From assembly GCA_946535435.1 (NCBI GenBank), contig CAMNDM010000009.1, positions 1 to 64,000 of the forward strand: 64,000 bases of DNA. The letters are read 5' to 3'. The notes beneath the pieces were generated by a model that did not search any database, was not told the DNA's origin, and saw only the letters and a program-made list of their open reading frames with translations. How positions within the stretch are numbered: position 1 is the stretch's first letter; the number at the start of each line of letters is the position of its first letter. The DNA is from Physcocola sp002396385 (lineage in GTDB: Bacteria; Bacteroidota; Bacteroidia; Bacteroidales; Paludibacteraceae). The translations under genes were made by a program, and so were the position numbers. Of this stretch, positions 1-7,720 are shown in pieces.

Positions 1-54
1 GACATTTACACCGACATTTACACCGACATTTACACCGACATTTACACCGACATT
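1..54 (-). repeat. 12-bp in-frame tandem repeat inside the Fic gene
   Basis: Four perfect units of GACATTTACACC (plus strand) plus a degenerate fifth. On the coding strand each unit gives Asn-Val-Gly-Val. The array touches the window edge and may continue. Because the unit is a multiple of three, copy changes lengthen or shorten a linker without breaking the frame. Confidence 0.9.
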
Positions 55-819
55 TTCGAGTTCTATACCTTGGTGAGATTTCAACGCTTTTAAAATCTCT
101 TGTAGCATAAAGTCAATAAAAGGTCCTGAATTAGCAATTCTTGTGCTTTCTGCAATTGCATTGTAGTATGCTTGCTGATTCTGGTATACCATATTCTCAA
201 TAGGAAGAAATTCAAATATGGGGTTAAGTTTTCCTAAAATAAGAGATTGCCATAATCTTCCAATTCTTCCATTCCCGTCGGTGAAGGGATGGATAAATTC
301 GAATTCGTAATGGAATACGCAACTTTTAATTAGTAGATGGTCTTTAGCTTTCTTAAGCCAACCGAATAGTTCTTTTATTTGTGTGGGTACCAGTTCGGCT
401 GGCGGAGCAATGTGTACACATCCTTTCTCGCCGAATACTCCAACTCCTTTATGTCTAAATTGGCCTGGCTCATCCACTAGATTTGCCATCATTGTTTCAT
501 GGGCTTTTAAAAGATCATCTACTTTATATGGATTTAGTTTTGAGTAGAGCTCGTAAGTTTTAATGGCGTTTTTTACCTCTTGAATCTCCTTCAGTGGAGC
601 TACCACATTTAAACCATTAATAATGTCTTTTACTTGTTCTTCCGATAGCGTGTTACCTTCTATAGCAAGAGAACTATGTATGGTCTTAATGCGGTTTGCT
701 TTTCTTAGGTGAAGGTTGTGCTCATTTTCCAGTTTTATTGTATATCGTTCTAATTGCGCAGATATTTGCGCAATTAGATGGATGGCTTCTGCCGATATGG
801 AGAAAGGAGGAGTATACAT
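1..819 (-). CDS. Fic-domain AMP-transferase-like protein (C-terminus cut by window edge)
   Basis: 273 codons are visible and no stop is reached before the window edge, so the C-terminus (usually a winged helix in this family) is missing. The core motif HPFTDGNGRIGR, near residue 176, supplies the catalytic His and the phosphate-binding loop. Near residue 46 the sequence SLAIEG fits the [S/T]xxxE[G/N] inhibitory helix of class II Fic proteins, whose Glu blocks productive ATP binding, so the enzyme is predicted to be self-inhibited. The family transfers AMP or other phospho-groups to protein targets; the target here cannot be told. The end of the visible part is an NVGV tandem repeat. ATG at 819 is chosen because a TATATTTG box lies about 22 bases upstream. 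The gene is monocistronic as far as can be seen. Confidence 0.9.
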   Translation of the reverse strand, partial: MYTPPFSISAEAIHLIAQISAQLERYTIKLENEHNLHLRKANRIKTIHSSLAIEGNTLSEEQVKDIINGLNVVAPLKEIQEVKNAIKTYELYSKLNPYKVDDLLKAHETMMANLVDEPGQFRHKGVGVFGEKGCVHIAPPAELVPTQIKELFGWLKKAKDHLLIKSCVFHYEFEFIHPFTDGNGRIGRLWQSLILGKLNPIFEFLPIENMVYQNQQAYYNAIAESTRIANSGPFIDFMLQEILKALKSHQGIELENVGVNVGVNVGVNVGVNV

Positions 820-840
820 AGTTCTTTTATTGTTCTCTCG

Positions 841-848
841 CAAATATA
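841..848 (-). promoter_or_regulatory. -7 promoter box of the Fic gene
   Basis: TATATTTG on the minus strand matches the Bacteroidota consensus TAnnTTTG and sits directly after the leu operon terminator. No clear -33 box. Confidence 0.6.
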
Positions 849-881
849 CAAAAAAAGCGTGTACCCTTGTGGGCACACGCT
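849..881 (-). terminator. Rho-independent terminator of the leu operon
   Basis: On the minus strand, a stem AGCGTGTGCCC/GGGTACACGCT (one G-T pair) is followed by seven Ts. It lies about 25 bases after the leuB stop and insulates the Fic gene. Confidence 0.85.
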
Positions 882-905
882 GTTATATAGCGGGGTTGGT
901 TGCTT

Positions 906-1967
906 TTACTTTTTGTTGATGTAGTCAACAATCCAAGCACCAACTTCCTTGGTTCCGTATTTAGCACCGCCTTCAACCTGGATTTCTGGGGTACGTACGT
1001 TTGCGTCCAAAGATGCATTTACTGCTTCGCGGATCAACTTGCCTTCTTCCTTCAAGTCGAAGTATTCGAACAACATGGCTACAGAAAGAATCTGGGCCAA
1101 TGGGTTGGCAATGTTCAAGCCTTTAGCCTGTGGCCATGAACCGTGGATAGGCTCGAACACTGGGGTGTGCTCGCCAGTTGATGCAGAAGGAAGCAAGCCC
1201 ATAGAGCCTGTAATGCAAGAACCCTCGTCGGTGAGAATGTCGCCGAAGGTGTTTTCGGTTACCATAACATCGAAGAACTTAGGCTCTTGAATCATGCGCA
1301 TAGATGCGTTGTCGACATACATAAAGTCGGTCTTTACGTCTGGGTACTGAGGGGCCATCTCTTGTGCGACAGCTCTCCACAAACGAGAAGAAGCCAAAAC
1401 GTTAGCCTTGTCTACGACGGTGAGGTGTTTGTTGCGCTGTTGTGCGTACTTGTAAGCCACCTTCAAGATGCGTACAACCTCTTCGCGGCTGTAAGCATTG
1501 GTGTCGTATGCGTAGTCGTTGCCTTCCTTCTTCTCGCCGAAGTACATACCGCCAGTCAACTCGCGGATGCAGATGAAGTCTGCACCTCTTACCAGTTCGT
1601 CTTTCAACGGACTCTTGTGTACAAGGCAGTCGAATGTTTCAATAGGACGGATGTTGGCGAACAAGCCGAGCTTCTTACGCATTGCCAGCAAACCCTGCTC
1701 AGGACGAACCTTTGCATTAGGGTTGTTGTCGAACTTAGGGTCGCCTACCGCTGAGAAAAGCACTGCGTCGGCCTCCATACAAGTCTTGAAGGTCTCTTCT
1801 GGGAATGGATCGCCCACTTTGTCGATAGCGTCTGCACCGCAGATGGCGTGCTTGTAGCTAACCTTGTGACCGAATTTGTTACATACGGCTGTCATTACGT
1901 TGACACCCTGTTCTGAAATTTCTGGGCCAATACCGTCGCCTGGTAATACGGCAATTTTCAATTCCAT
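906..1967 (-). CDS. leuB: 3-isopropylmalate dehydrogenase
   Basis: 353 residues, the normal length. It oxidises and decarboxylates 3-isopropylmalate to 2-ketoisocaproate with NAD in leucine synthesis; the same enzyme can act on 3-methylmalate in the citramalate route to isoleucine. Motifs seen are PGDGIGPEI at 9-17, the substrate/metal segment VDNASMRMI, NTFGDILTDE, and the NAD-binding EPIHGSWP. It is the last gene of the minus-strand operon, starting 18 bases after the citramalate-synthase-like gene and followed by a strong terminator. Cytoplasmic, with no unusual features. Confidence 0.97.
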   Translation of the reverse strand: MELKIAVLPGDGIGPEISEQGVNVMTAVCNKFGHKVSYKHAICGADAIDKVGDPFPEETFKTCMEADAVLFSAVGDPKFDNNPNAKVRPEQGLLAMRKKLGLFANIRPIETFDCLVHKSPLKDELVRGADFICIRELTGGMYFGEKKEGNDYAYDTNAYSREEVVRILKVAYKYAQQRNKHLTVVDKANVLASSRLWRAVAQEMAPQYPDVKTDFMYVDNASMRMIQEPKFFDVMVTENTFGDILTDEGSCITGSMGLLPSASTGEHTPVFEPIHGSWPQAKGLNIANPLAQILSVAMLFEYFDLKEEGKLIREAVNASLDANVRTPEIQVEGGAKYGTKEVGAWIVDYINKK

Positions 1968-1985
1968 ACTTTGTCTGTTATTATT

Positions 1986-3569
1986 TTAGTTGTTTTTTTG
2001 TTTGTCTGCTTTTGTCCTTTCGGGCTCTTGCTCATAAAGGTCCTCAATCAGGTTCAGCATTTTTATGGTGGCCTTTATTGCGGCCTCCATCTGGTCGGCA
2101 TCCAAACCGCGTGTACGGTAGCTTTTCCCGTCGAAAGTCCACGAAATGATGGTTTGAACCAGCGCATCCGTCCTTCCTCCTGGTGGTATGCTTACCGCAT
2201 AGTTGGTCAGCCAAGGGAACTTGCGTTGCAGTTTCTCGCGGTAAACGTGTCGCACAGCGCGAACGAAAGCGTCAAACTGTCCGTCGCCGGTTGCGGTTTC
2301 CTCGTAACTGGTGCCGTTAATTTCAATTCTGATGCTTGCCAGGGGCTTCAAACCATAGCTGGTCGATACCATGTAGCTGTCGAGCTTGACCCTGTTGTCT
2401 GGCGCATTGTGTTTTACAATGTCAGCCACAATGTAGGGCAGGTCTTCCTGTGTTACCAGTTCCTTTTTGTCGCCCAACTCGATAATCCGTTTCGTAACGG
2501 CTTTTGTCTGCTCGGGAGTAAGTGCCAGCCCCAATTCTTCCAGATTACGAAGAATGTTGGCCTTGCCGCTGTTTTTACCGAGGGCATATTCGCGTTTGCG
2601 TCCGAAGCGCTCTGGCAGCAGGTTGTTACAGTACAATCCGCTCTTGTTGTCTCCGTCGGCATGCACGCCGGCAACTTGTGTGAACACGCTGTCGCCAACC
2701 ACGGGTTTGTTGGGTGGAATGGCAATGCCGCAATACGATTCCACCAGATGGCTGACTTCAGTCAGCTTGCTCTCGTCAATGTTGGTTTCTACCAGGTAGT
2801 GGTCGCGGAGTGCCGCCTGAACACTGGCGAGCGGTGCGTTTCCGGCTCGTTCTCCCAAACCGTTAATGGTGGTGTGCAGGCTGCAAACACCTCCCTTTAC
2901 GGCTCCCATAGCGTTGGCAACGGCCAGGTCGTAGTCGTTGTGCGCGTGGAAGTCGAACTTCTGGCCGGGGTAGCGGTCGGTCATCTGCTTTATGCCGAGG
3001 TAGGCCTCATCGGGCGTCATGATGCCCAACGTGTCGGGCAGCATGAAATGCTCGATGCCGCTGTCCTTCAGGTGGTCCATCATAAAGAAGACGTAGTCGG
3101 GACTGTTTTTAATTCCGTTACTCCAGTCTTCTAAATAGAGGTTGACCCTGATGCCCAACTGTTTGGCGTATGCAACACTTGCCAAAATACCCTCAAGGTG
3201 TTCCTCAGGGGTCTTTTTCAACTGTTCGGTACAGTGGCGTAACGAACCTTTCGAAAGCAGGTTGATGCATCGGCAGCCGGTCTCGTTAATCCAGTCGAGA
3301 CTGGTGGTGCCGTCAACGAAGCCGAGCACCTCAATACGGTCGAGTAAACCAACCGATTTTGCCCAATTGCAAATCATGGTTACCGCCTCTTTCTCTCCCT
3401 CGCTCACGCGTGCCGAAGCTACCTCAATGCGGTCCACTTTCACGTCTTGCAGCAGCGTGCGGGCCAGTATGAGTTTTTCGTGAGGAACGAAACTCACTCC
3501 GCTGGTTTGTTCACCGTCGCGGAGTGTGGTGTCCAAAATGGTTATGCGTTTTTCTGCTTCTTTTCCCAT
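1986..3569 (-). CDS. 2-isopropylmalate/citramalate synthase family protein (CimA-like)
   Basis: 527 residues. The N-terminal TIM barrel carries DTTLRDGEQ at about 13-21 and the metal-binding HAHND, followed by the C-terminal LeuA allosteric dimer domain typical of this family. A true LeuA is encoded upstream in the same operon, so this second copy probably condenses pyruvate with acetyl-CoA to (R)-citramalate, feeding LeuCD and LeuB toward isoleucine without threonine. That assignment rests on context and is not proven by the sequence. A second 2-isopropylmalate synthase with different feedback control is the alternative. The start overlaps the 3' end of leuD by 28 bases, which suggests translational coupling. 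Confidence 0.88.
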   Translation of the reverse strand: MGKEAEKRITILDTTLRDGEQTSGVSFVPHEKLILARTLLQDVKVDRIEVASARVSEGEKEAVTMICNWAKSVGLLDRIEVLGFVDGTTSLDWINETGCRCINLLSKGSLRHCTEQLKKTPEEHLEGILASVAYAKQLGIRVNLYLEDWSNGIKNSPDYVFFMMDHLKDSGIEHFMLPDTLGIMTPDEAYLGIKQMTDRYPGQKFDFHAHNDYDLAVANAMGAVKGGVCSLHTTINGLGERAGNAPLASVQAALRDHYLVETNIDESKLTEVSHLVESYCGIAIPPNKPVVGDSVFTQVAGVHADGDNKSGLYCNNLLPERFGRKREYALGKNSGKANILRNLEELGLALTPEQTKAVTKRIIELGDKKELVTQEDLPYIVADIVKHNAPDNRVKLDSYMVSTSYGLKPLASIRIEINGTSYEETATGDGQFDAFVRAVRHVYREKLQRKFPWLTNYAVSIPPGGRTDALVQTIISWTFDGKSYRTRGLDADQMEAAIKATIKMLNLIEDLYEQEPERTKADKQKNN

Positions 3570-4138
3570 GCTTCAATCTTATCCTTGTTCTCGAGCAGGA
3601 AATCGATGTCGTCAAGGGCGTTCATTAAGCAATACTTTTTGTAGCCGTTGATTTCAAACTTCTCGCTCTTGCCTGTTGCCAGGTTGGTAACGGTCTGGTT
3701 TGGAAGGTCAACTTTTACTTCCATCTTAGGGTTTTTGTTAATGCTGTCGAACAACTCGGCCAAGAACTGCTCGCTTACCACTACAGGCAATACGAAATTG
3801 TTCAACTCGTTGTTCTTGTGGATGTCGGCGAAGAAACTTGAAATAACCACGCGGAAACCATAGCCGGCAATAGCCCAAGCGGCGTGCTCGCGGCTGGAAC
3901 CGCTACCGAAGTTTTTGCCAGCCACCAAGATGCAGCCTCCATAGGTAGGGTCGTTCAACACGAAACTCTTGATTGGGTTGCCTTCCTTGTCGTAACGCCA
4001 GTCACGGAAAAGGTTGTCGCCGAAGCCGTTCTTGTCGGTAGCCTTCAAGAAGCGTGCTGGAATAATCTGGTCGGTATCCACATTCTCAAGTGGAAGAGGC
4101 ACACAAGTGCTGGTAATTATATCGAATTTTTGTTTCAT
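3542..4138 (-). CDS. leuD: 3-isopropylmalate dehydratase small subunit
   Basis: 198 residues, the usual size. It forms the swivelling domain of the aconitase-type isomerase that converts 2- to 3-isopropylmalate with LeuC. Visible signatures are the N-terminal PLPLENVDTDQIIPARF and GSGSSREHAAWA, the conserved substrate-binding segment. It lies 30 bases after leuC and overlaps the next gene by 28 bases, so LeuC, LeuD and the CimA-like protein should be made together. The same dehydratase can serve the citramalate branch. Confidence 0.96.
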   Translation of the reverse strand: MKQKFDIITSTCVPLPLENVDTDQIIPARFLKATDKNGFGDNLFRDWRYDKEGNPIKSFVLNDPTYGGCILVAGKNFGSGSSREHAAWAIAGYGFRVVISSFFADIHKNNELNNFVLPVVVSEQFLAELFDSINKNPKMEVKVDLPNQTVTNLATGKSEKFEINGYKKYCLMNALDDIDFLLENKDKIEAWEKKQKNA

Positions 4139-4168
4139 TTTATCTTTGATTAGGGTGGTTATTGAATA

Positions 4169-5563
4169 TTACATCAGAGTGCGTGGGTCGGTAATGACAC
4201 CAGTTACTGCGGCAGCAGCGGCAACAAGCGGACTTGCCAAAACGGTGCGGGCGCCTGGACCCTGACGGCCTTCAAAGTTTCTGTTTGAAGTTGATACAGA
4301 AAGTTTGCCTGCAGGAATCTTGTCGTCGTTCATAGCCAGACATGCCGAGCAACCTGGCTGGCGAAGGGCGAAACCGGCTTCTTCAAATATCTTGTCCAAT
4401 CCTTCTTCCCTGATTTGTGCGTCTACCATCCATGAACCTGGAACTAGCCAGCAGGTAACGCCTTCCGCTTTCTTTCTGCCCTTAACGATAGAGGCGAATG
4501 CGCGGAAGTCTTCAATACGGCCGTTGGTGCATGAACCGCAGAATACGTAGTCGACTTTCTTGCCGAGCAGGCTGTCGCCTGGCTGGAAACCCATATAGAC
4601 GAGGCTCTTCTTGTATGAAATCTGGCCGGCAGCGTCTACTGTGTCGAGGGTCGGAATATGCTGGCTGATGCCCATTCCCATACCCGGATTGGTTCCGTAG
4701 GTAACCATAGGCTCAATGTCGGCAGCATCGAAAGTGATGTCTTTGTCGAAGACAGCATCGTCGCCACTCTTCAAAGTCTTCCAATATTCTACAGCTTTGT
4801 CCCAATCAGCTCCCTTAGGTGCGTATTCGCGTCCTTTCAAGTACTCGAAAGTAACTTCGTCTGGAGCGATGAAACCACCGCGGGCACCCATCTCGATAGT
4901 GAGGTTCGAAAGAGTGAGACGGCCTTCCATTGAAAGGCTCTTTACTGCAGAACCCGCATACTCGACAAAGTAGCCGGTCGCACCTGAAGTTGACATTTTC
5001 GACATAATGTAAAGGGCAACGTCTTTTGCGGTTACCCCTTTTTTCAACTTGCCGTTAACGCTGATGCGCATTGACTTTGGTTTCGACTGGAGGATGCACT
5101 GCGAAGCCATAACCATTTCAACCTCAGAAGTGCCGATGCCGAAAGCAACCGCACCCATGGCGCCGTGTGTAGAAGTGTGGCTGTCGCCGCAAACGATGGT
5201 CATGCCTGGTAATGAAAGACCGCGTTCTGGACCTACCACGTGGATGATACCGTTCTTCGGATTCATCATACCGAAGTGGGTCAGACCGAAATCGGCGGTG
5301 TTCTTAGCCAAAGTGTCTACCTGGTGGCGGGAAACAGGGTCTTCAATTGGTTTGTCCTGGTCGTGGGTTGGGGTGTTGTGGTCTGGCATGCAGACTATCT
5401 GGTCTGGACGGAAGCACTTCAAGCCACGCTCGCGCATTCCTGCAAAAGCCTGCGGTGAAGTTACCTCGTGGCAGTAAAGGCGGTCAATGTAGAGTTGGGT
5501 TGGTCCATCTTCTACAATTTGTACTACGTGCTTGTCCCAAATTTTGTCGAATAACGTATTCAT
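4169..5563 (-). CDS. leuC: 3-isopropylmalate dehydratase large subunit
   Basis: 464 residues. The aconitase-family catalytic subunit binds a 4Fe-4S cluster through Cys residues in VFCGSCTNGRIEDF and GCSACLAMN. GDSHTSTHGAMGA is the typical active-site loop. It partners LeuD, encoded 30 bases downstream, and follows leuA by 36 bases. An oxygen-sensitive cluster fits an anaerobe. The start MNTLFDKIWDKHVV matches the family. Confidence 0.97.
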   Translation of the reverse strand: MNTLFDKIWDKHVVQIVEDGPTQLYIDRLYCHEVTSPQAFAGMRERGLKCFRPDQIVCMPDHNTPTHDQDKPIEDPVSRHQVDTLAKNTADFGLTHFGMMNPKNGIIHVVGPERGLSLPGMTIVCGDSHTSTHGAMGAVAFGIGTSEVEMVMASQCILQSKPKSMRISVNGKLKKGVTAKDVALYIMSKMSTSGATGYFVEYAGSAVKSLSMEGRLTLSNLTIEMGARGGFIAPDEVTFEYLKGREYAPKGADWDKAVEYWKTLKSGDDAVFDKDITFDAADIEPMVTYGTNPGMGMGISQHIPTLDTVDAAGQISYKKSLVYMGFQPGDSLLGKKVDYVFCGSCTNGRIEDFRAFASIVKGRKKAEGVTCWLVPGSWMVDAQIREEGLDKIFEEAGFALRQPGCSACLAMNDDKIPAGKLSVSTSNRNFEGRQGPGARTVLASPLVAAAAAVTGVITDPRTLM

Positions 5564-5599
5564 TTTATGTAAGTTTTTGTATCTGTTGCTTGATTTGAA

Positions 5600-7099
5600 T
5601 TAATGAACGAATTTGTTGATGGCGTCGATATAGGCTTCTGCCGATGCGGCAACAATGTCGGTGTTGGCCGAGAAACCTTGGTAAGAAACGCCATCGTACT
5701 CAACCTGCATGTGTACTTTGCCGACATCGCCGCTGCCCTTGGTGATGTTCTGGATGAGAATTTCCTGAAGGGTCATCTTGCGGCTGATAATCTTCTTGAT
5801 GGCGTTGATGGCTGCGTCAACAGGACCATTGCCACTTGCTGCCGCTTCGAATTTCTCGCCTGAGATGTCGAGGCGGATAGCTGCTACAGGCTTGATGCCT
5901 ACACCAGAGGTAACCTGGAGGTATTCGAGTTTGATGTGGTGGCTGGCGTTGCGGTCCTTTCCGGCAAGCATCAGCACGTCGTCATCGTTAATCTCTTTCT
6001 TCTTGTCGGCCAGATTCAGGAAGTCTTGGTAAATCTTGTCCAGTTTCTCCTGGTCGCTAACATCAATTCCCAGGGTCTGCAGACGGTGTTTCAGCGCAGC
6101 GCGTCCGCTACGGGCTGTAAGGATAATGGAGTTGCAGTCGATGCCCACATCTTTTGGATCGATGATTTCGTAGGTCTCTTTGTTTTTCAACACACCATCC
6201 TGGTGGATGCCCGAGCTGTGGGCAAAAGCGTTGCGGCCCACGATAGCCTTGTTAGGCTGGATAGGCATGTTCATCAGGCTGCTCACCATGTTGCTCATGT
6301 GGTGGATGTGCTGGGTGTTGATGTTGGTGTCGATGCCCAGGCCTTTGTGACAACGCAGAATCATGGCCACTTCTTCAAGCGAAGTGTTACCGGCACGCTC
6401 GCCAATACCGTTCATGGTCACTTCCACCTGTCGGGCACCATTCAAAACTCCGCTGATGGTGTTGGCGGTAGCCATGCCGAGGTCGTTGTGGCAGTGGGTG
6501 GAGATGCGTGCCTTCTCAATGCCGTCGACGTGTTCCATCAGGTACTTAATCTTCTCTCCATATTCGTTAGGCAGACAATATCCAGTGGTGTCGGGTATGT
6601 TCACTACCGTAGCTCCGGCTTTAATAACGGCCTCAACCACACGGGCAAGGTATTCGTTGTCGGTACGGCCGGCATCTTCGCAATAGAATTCAACGTCTTC
6701 TACCAACTTCTTGGCATATTTTGTTGCGGCAATCGCACGCTCTATTATCTCTTCGCGGTTCGATTTGAACTTATAGAGGATGTGTGAGTCCGAGGTGCCG
6801 ATACCTGTGTGTATGCGCTTGTGCTTGGCGTATTTCAAAGCGTCGGCTGCCACATCGATGTCTTTCTGAACCGAACGGGTCAGCGCACAGATGATAGGCC
6901 ATGTAACAGCCTTCGAAATTTCTACGACCGAATTGAAGTCGCCAGGGCTTGATATAGGGAAGCCGGCCTCGATGACGTCAACACCGAGGGTCTCCAAATT
7001 TTTGGCTACTTCTATCTTTTCAACGGTGTTTAACTGGCAACCTGGGACCTGCTCGCCGTCCCTCAGGGTTGTGTCGAATATGTACAGTCTGTCTGCCAT
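5600..7099 (-). CDS. leuA: 2-isopropylmalate synthase
   Basis: 499 residues. It condenses 2-ketoisovalerate with acetyl-CoA, the committed step to leucine. DTTLRDGEQVPGCQLN near the N-terminus and HCHNDLGMATAN (metal His pair) identify the catalytic barrel. The C-terminal third is the LeuA regulatory domain where leucine normally binds for feedback inhibition. It is the first structural gene of the operon, 60 bases after a leader terminator, so transcription is expected to be attenuated by leucine/isoleucine supply in addition to enzyme feedback. Confidence 0.96.
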   Translation of the reverse strand: MADRLYIFDTTLRDGEQVPGCQLNTVEKIEVAKNLETLGVDVIEAGFPISSPGDFNSVVEISKAVTWPIICALTRSVQKDIDVAADALKYAKHKRIHTGIGTSDSHILYKFKSNREEIIERAIAATKYAKKLVEDVEFYCEDAGRTDNEYLARVVEAVIKAGATVVNIPDTTGYCLPNEYGEKIKYLMEHVDGIEKARISTHCHNDLGMATANTISGVLNGARQVEVTMNGIGERAGNTSLEEVAMILRCHKGLGIDTNINTQHIHHMSNMVSSLMNMPIQPNKAIVGRNAFAHSSGIHQDGVLKNKETYEIIDPKDVGIDCNSIILTARSGRAALKHRLQTLGIDVSDQEKLDKIYQDFLNLADKKKEINDDDVLMLAGKDRNASHHIKLEYLQVTSGVGIKPVAAIRLDISGEKFEAAASGNGPVDAAINAIKKIISRKMTLQEILIQNITKGSGDVGKVHMQVEYDGVSYQGFSANTDIVAASAEAYIDAINKFVH

Positions 7100-7158
7100 A
7101 ATGGTATGTGATTTTAATTTGTTCTTACTGTTTGCCCGACTAAAGATCGCAGAACGTT

Positions 7159-7203
7159 AAAAAAGAAAAGCCTTTCTCACATCGGGAAGTGGGAAAGGCT
7201 TTC
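7159..7203 (-). terminator. Leader terminator (attenuator) of the leu operon
   Basis: On the minus strand AAAGCCTTTC-C-CAC pairs with GTG-A-GAAAGGCTTT across an 8-base loop, followed by TTTTCTTTTTT. It stands between the leader peptide and leuA, so it can only matter as a premature terminator. Confidence 0.88.
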
Positions 7204-7240
7204 GTTATGTTTTTTTTATGGCCATAAATCTCACTTCCCC
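7184..7240 (-). promoter_or_regulatory. Putative antiterminator pairing of the leu leader
   Basis: GGGAAGTG at the end of the leader peptide gene (7232-7239, minus strand) is perfectly complementary to CACTTCCC (7184-7191) in the 5' arm and loop of the terminator. The two pairings are mutually exclusive. A ribosome finishing the leader would cover the first segment and allow termination; one stalled earlier would leave it free to block the terminator. Confidence 0.7.
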
Positions 7241-7296
7241 TTGTTTTGCAAGAGGATTAGTAGGGTGAGGTGCAATATGGCTATAATTGTTCTCAT
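7231..7296 (-). CDS. leuL: Leu/Ile-rich leader peptide of the leu operon
   Basis: A 21-residue frame (ATG to TGA) with six Leu and four Ile, including the runs IIAIL, LLILL. Its stop codon lies in the sequence that can pair with the terminator arm. A TAATTTTG promoter box is 35 bases upstream, so the peptide would be the first thing translated. Leucine, and isoleucine if the second synthase is a citramalate synthase, are the products of the operon, so the codon content matches the pathway. The symbol follows the enterobacterial leader convention; sequence homology to that leader is not claimed. Confidence 0.82.
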   Translation of the reverse strand: MRTIIAILHLTLLILLQNKGK

Positions 7297-7330
7297 TTTG
7301 TCTGCGTTTTTAGTTTCGCTTTTCACAATA

Positions 7331-7338
7331 CAAAATTA
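7331..7338 (-). promoter_or_regulatory. -7 promoter box of the leu operon
   Basis: TAATTTTG on the minus strand, with a poor -33 match (TTGT) 19 bases upstream. Predicted transcript start is about 25 bases before the leader ATG. Confidence 0.65.
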
Positions 7339-7681
7339 CTGAAAAATATGTTGTTAAACAATATTCTCCGCTTATTTTTCTTAGGACTTGTTTTTGAAAC
7401 TGCTATATTTAAGCCTGCTTTTCTTATAGTTTGTAGATTTTTCTTCGTTTTTATTTATGAATTGTAAGTTGGACGTGTGTTTTTGGCCCTATAAAACTTT
7501 AGATTGTTACTTTACGCCTCCATAAAAAAATTCTTGAAAAGCTGTTCCCTCTTCGAAATCCGAGTCCATTCAACAGGAGTGTCTGTGCGATTATTAGCTG
7601 TCAATTATCGAAGAATTGTTCATATTGCTAGAAAAATGTCTGAATTTTCGCTTTTCTATTAGGCCTAAACAGAAAGAATTG
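7339..7681. other. AT-rich intergenic stretch without a gene
   Basis: Part of the 424-base gap between the leu leader (minus) and the Cys-rich secreted protein (plus). Apart from the two divergent promoters nothing was recognised. A 65-codon frame at 7270-7467 spans the leu promoter and leader and has no family features. Confidence 0.5.
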
Positions 7682-7689
7682 TATTTTTG
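7682..7689 (+). promoter_or_regulatory. -7 promoter box of the Cys-rich secreted protein
   Basis: TATTTTTG, 31 bases before the ATG at 7721. No good -33 box. Confidence 0.55.
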
Positions 7690-7720
7690 TATTCATTCAG
7701 TAAACCATCAAAAGTGTTAA

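Noticed and set aside
1..54. CRISPR-like array at the window start
   Set aside because: The units are 12 bases with no spacers and lie inside a protein-coding frame.
1971..3134. 387-codon plus-strand frame across the CimA-like gene
   Set aside because: Opposite a well-conserved enzyme; no domain, promoter or start context of its own.
7270..7467. 65-codon plus-strand frame upstream of the secreted protein
   Set aside because: Overlaps the leu leader peptide and promoter on the other strand; hydrophobic only because the DNA is T-rich.
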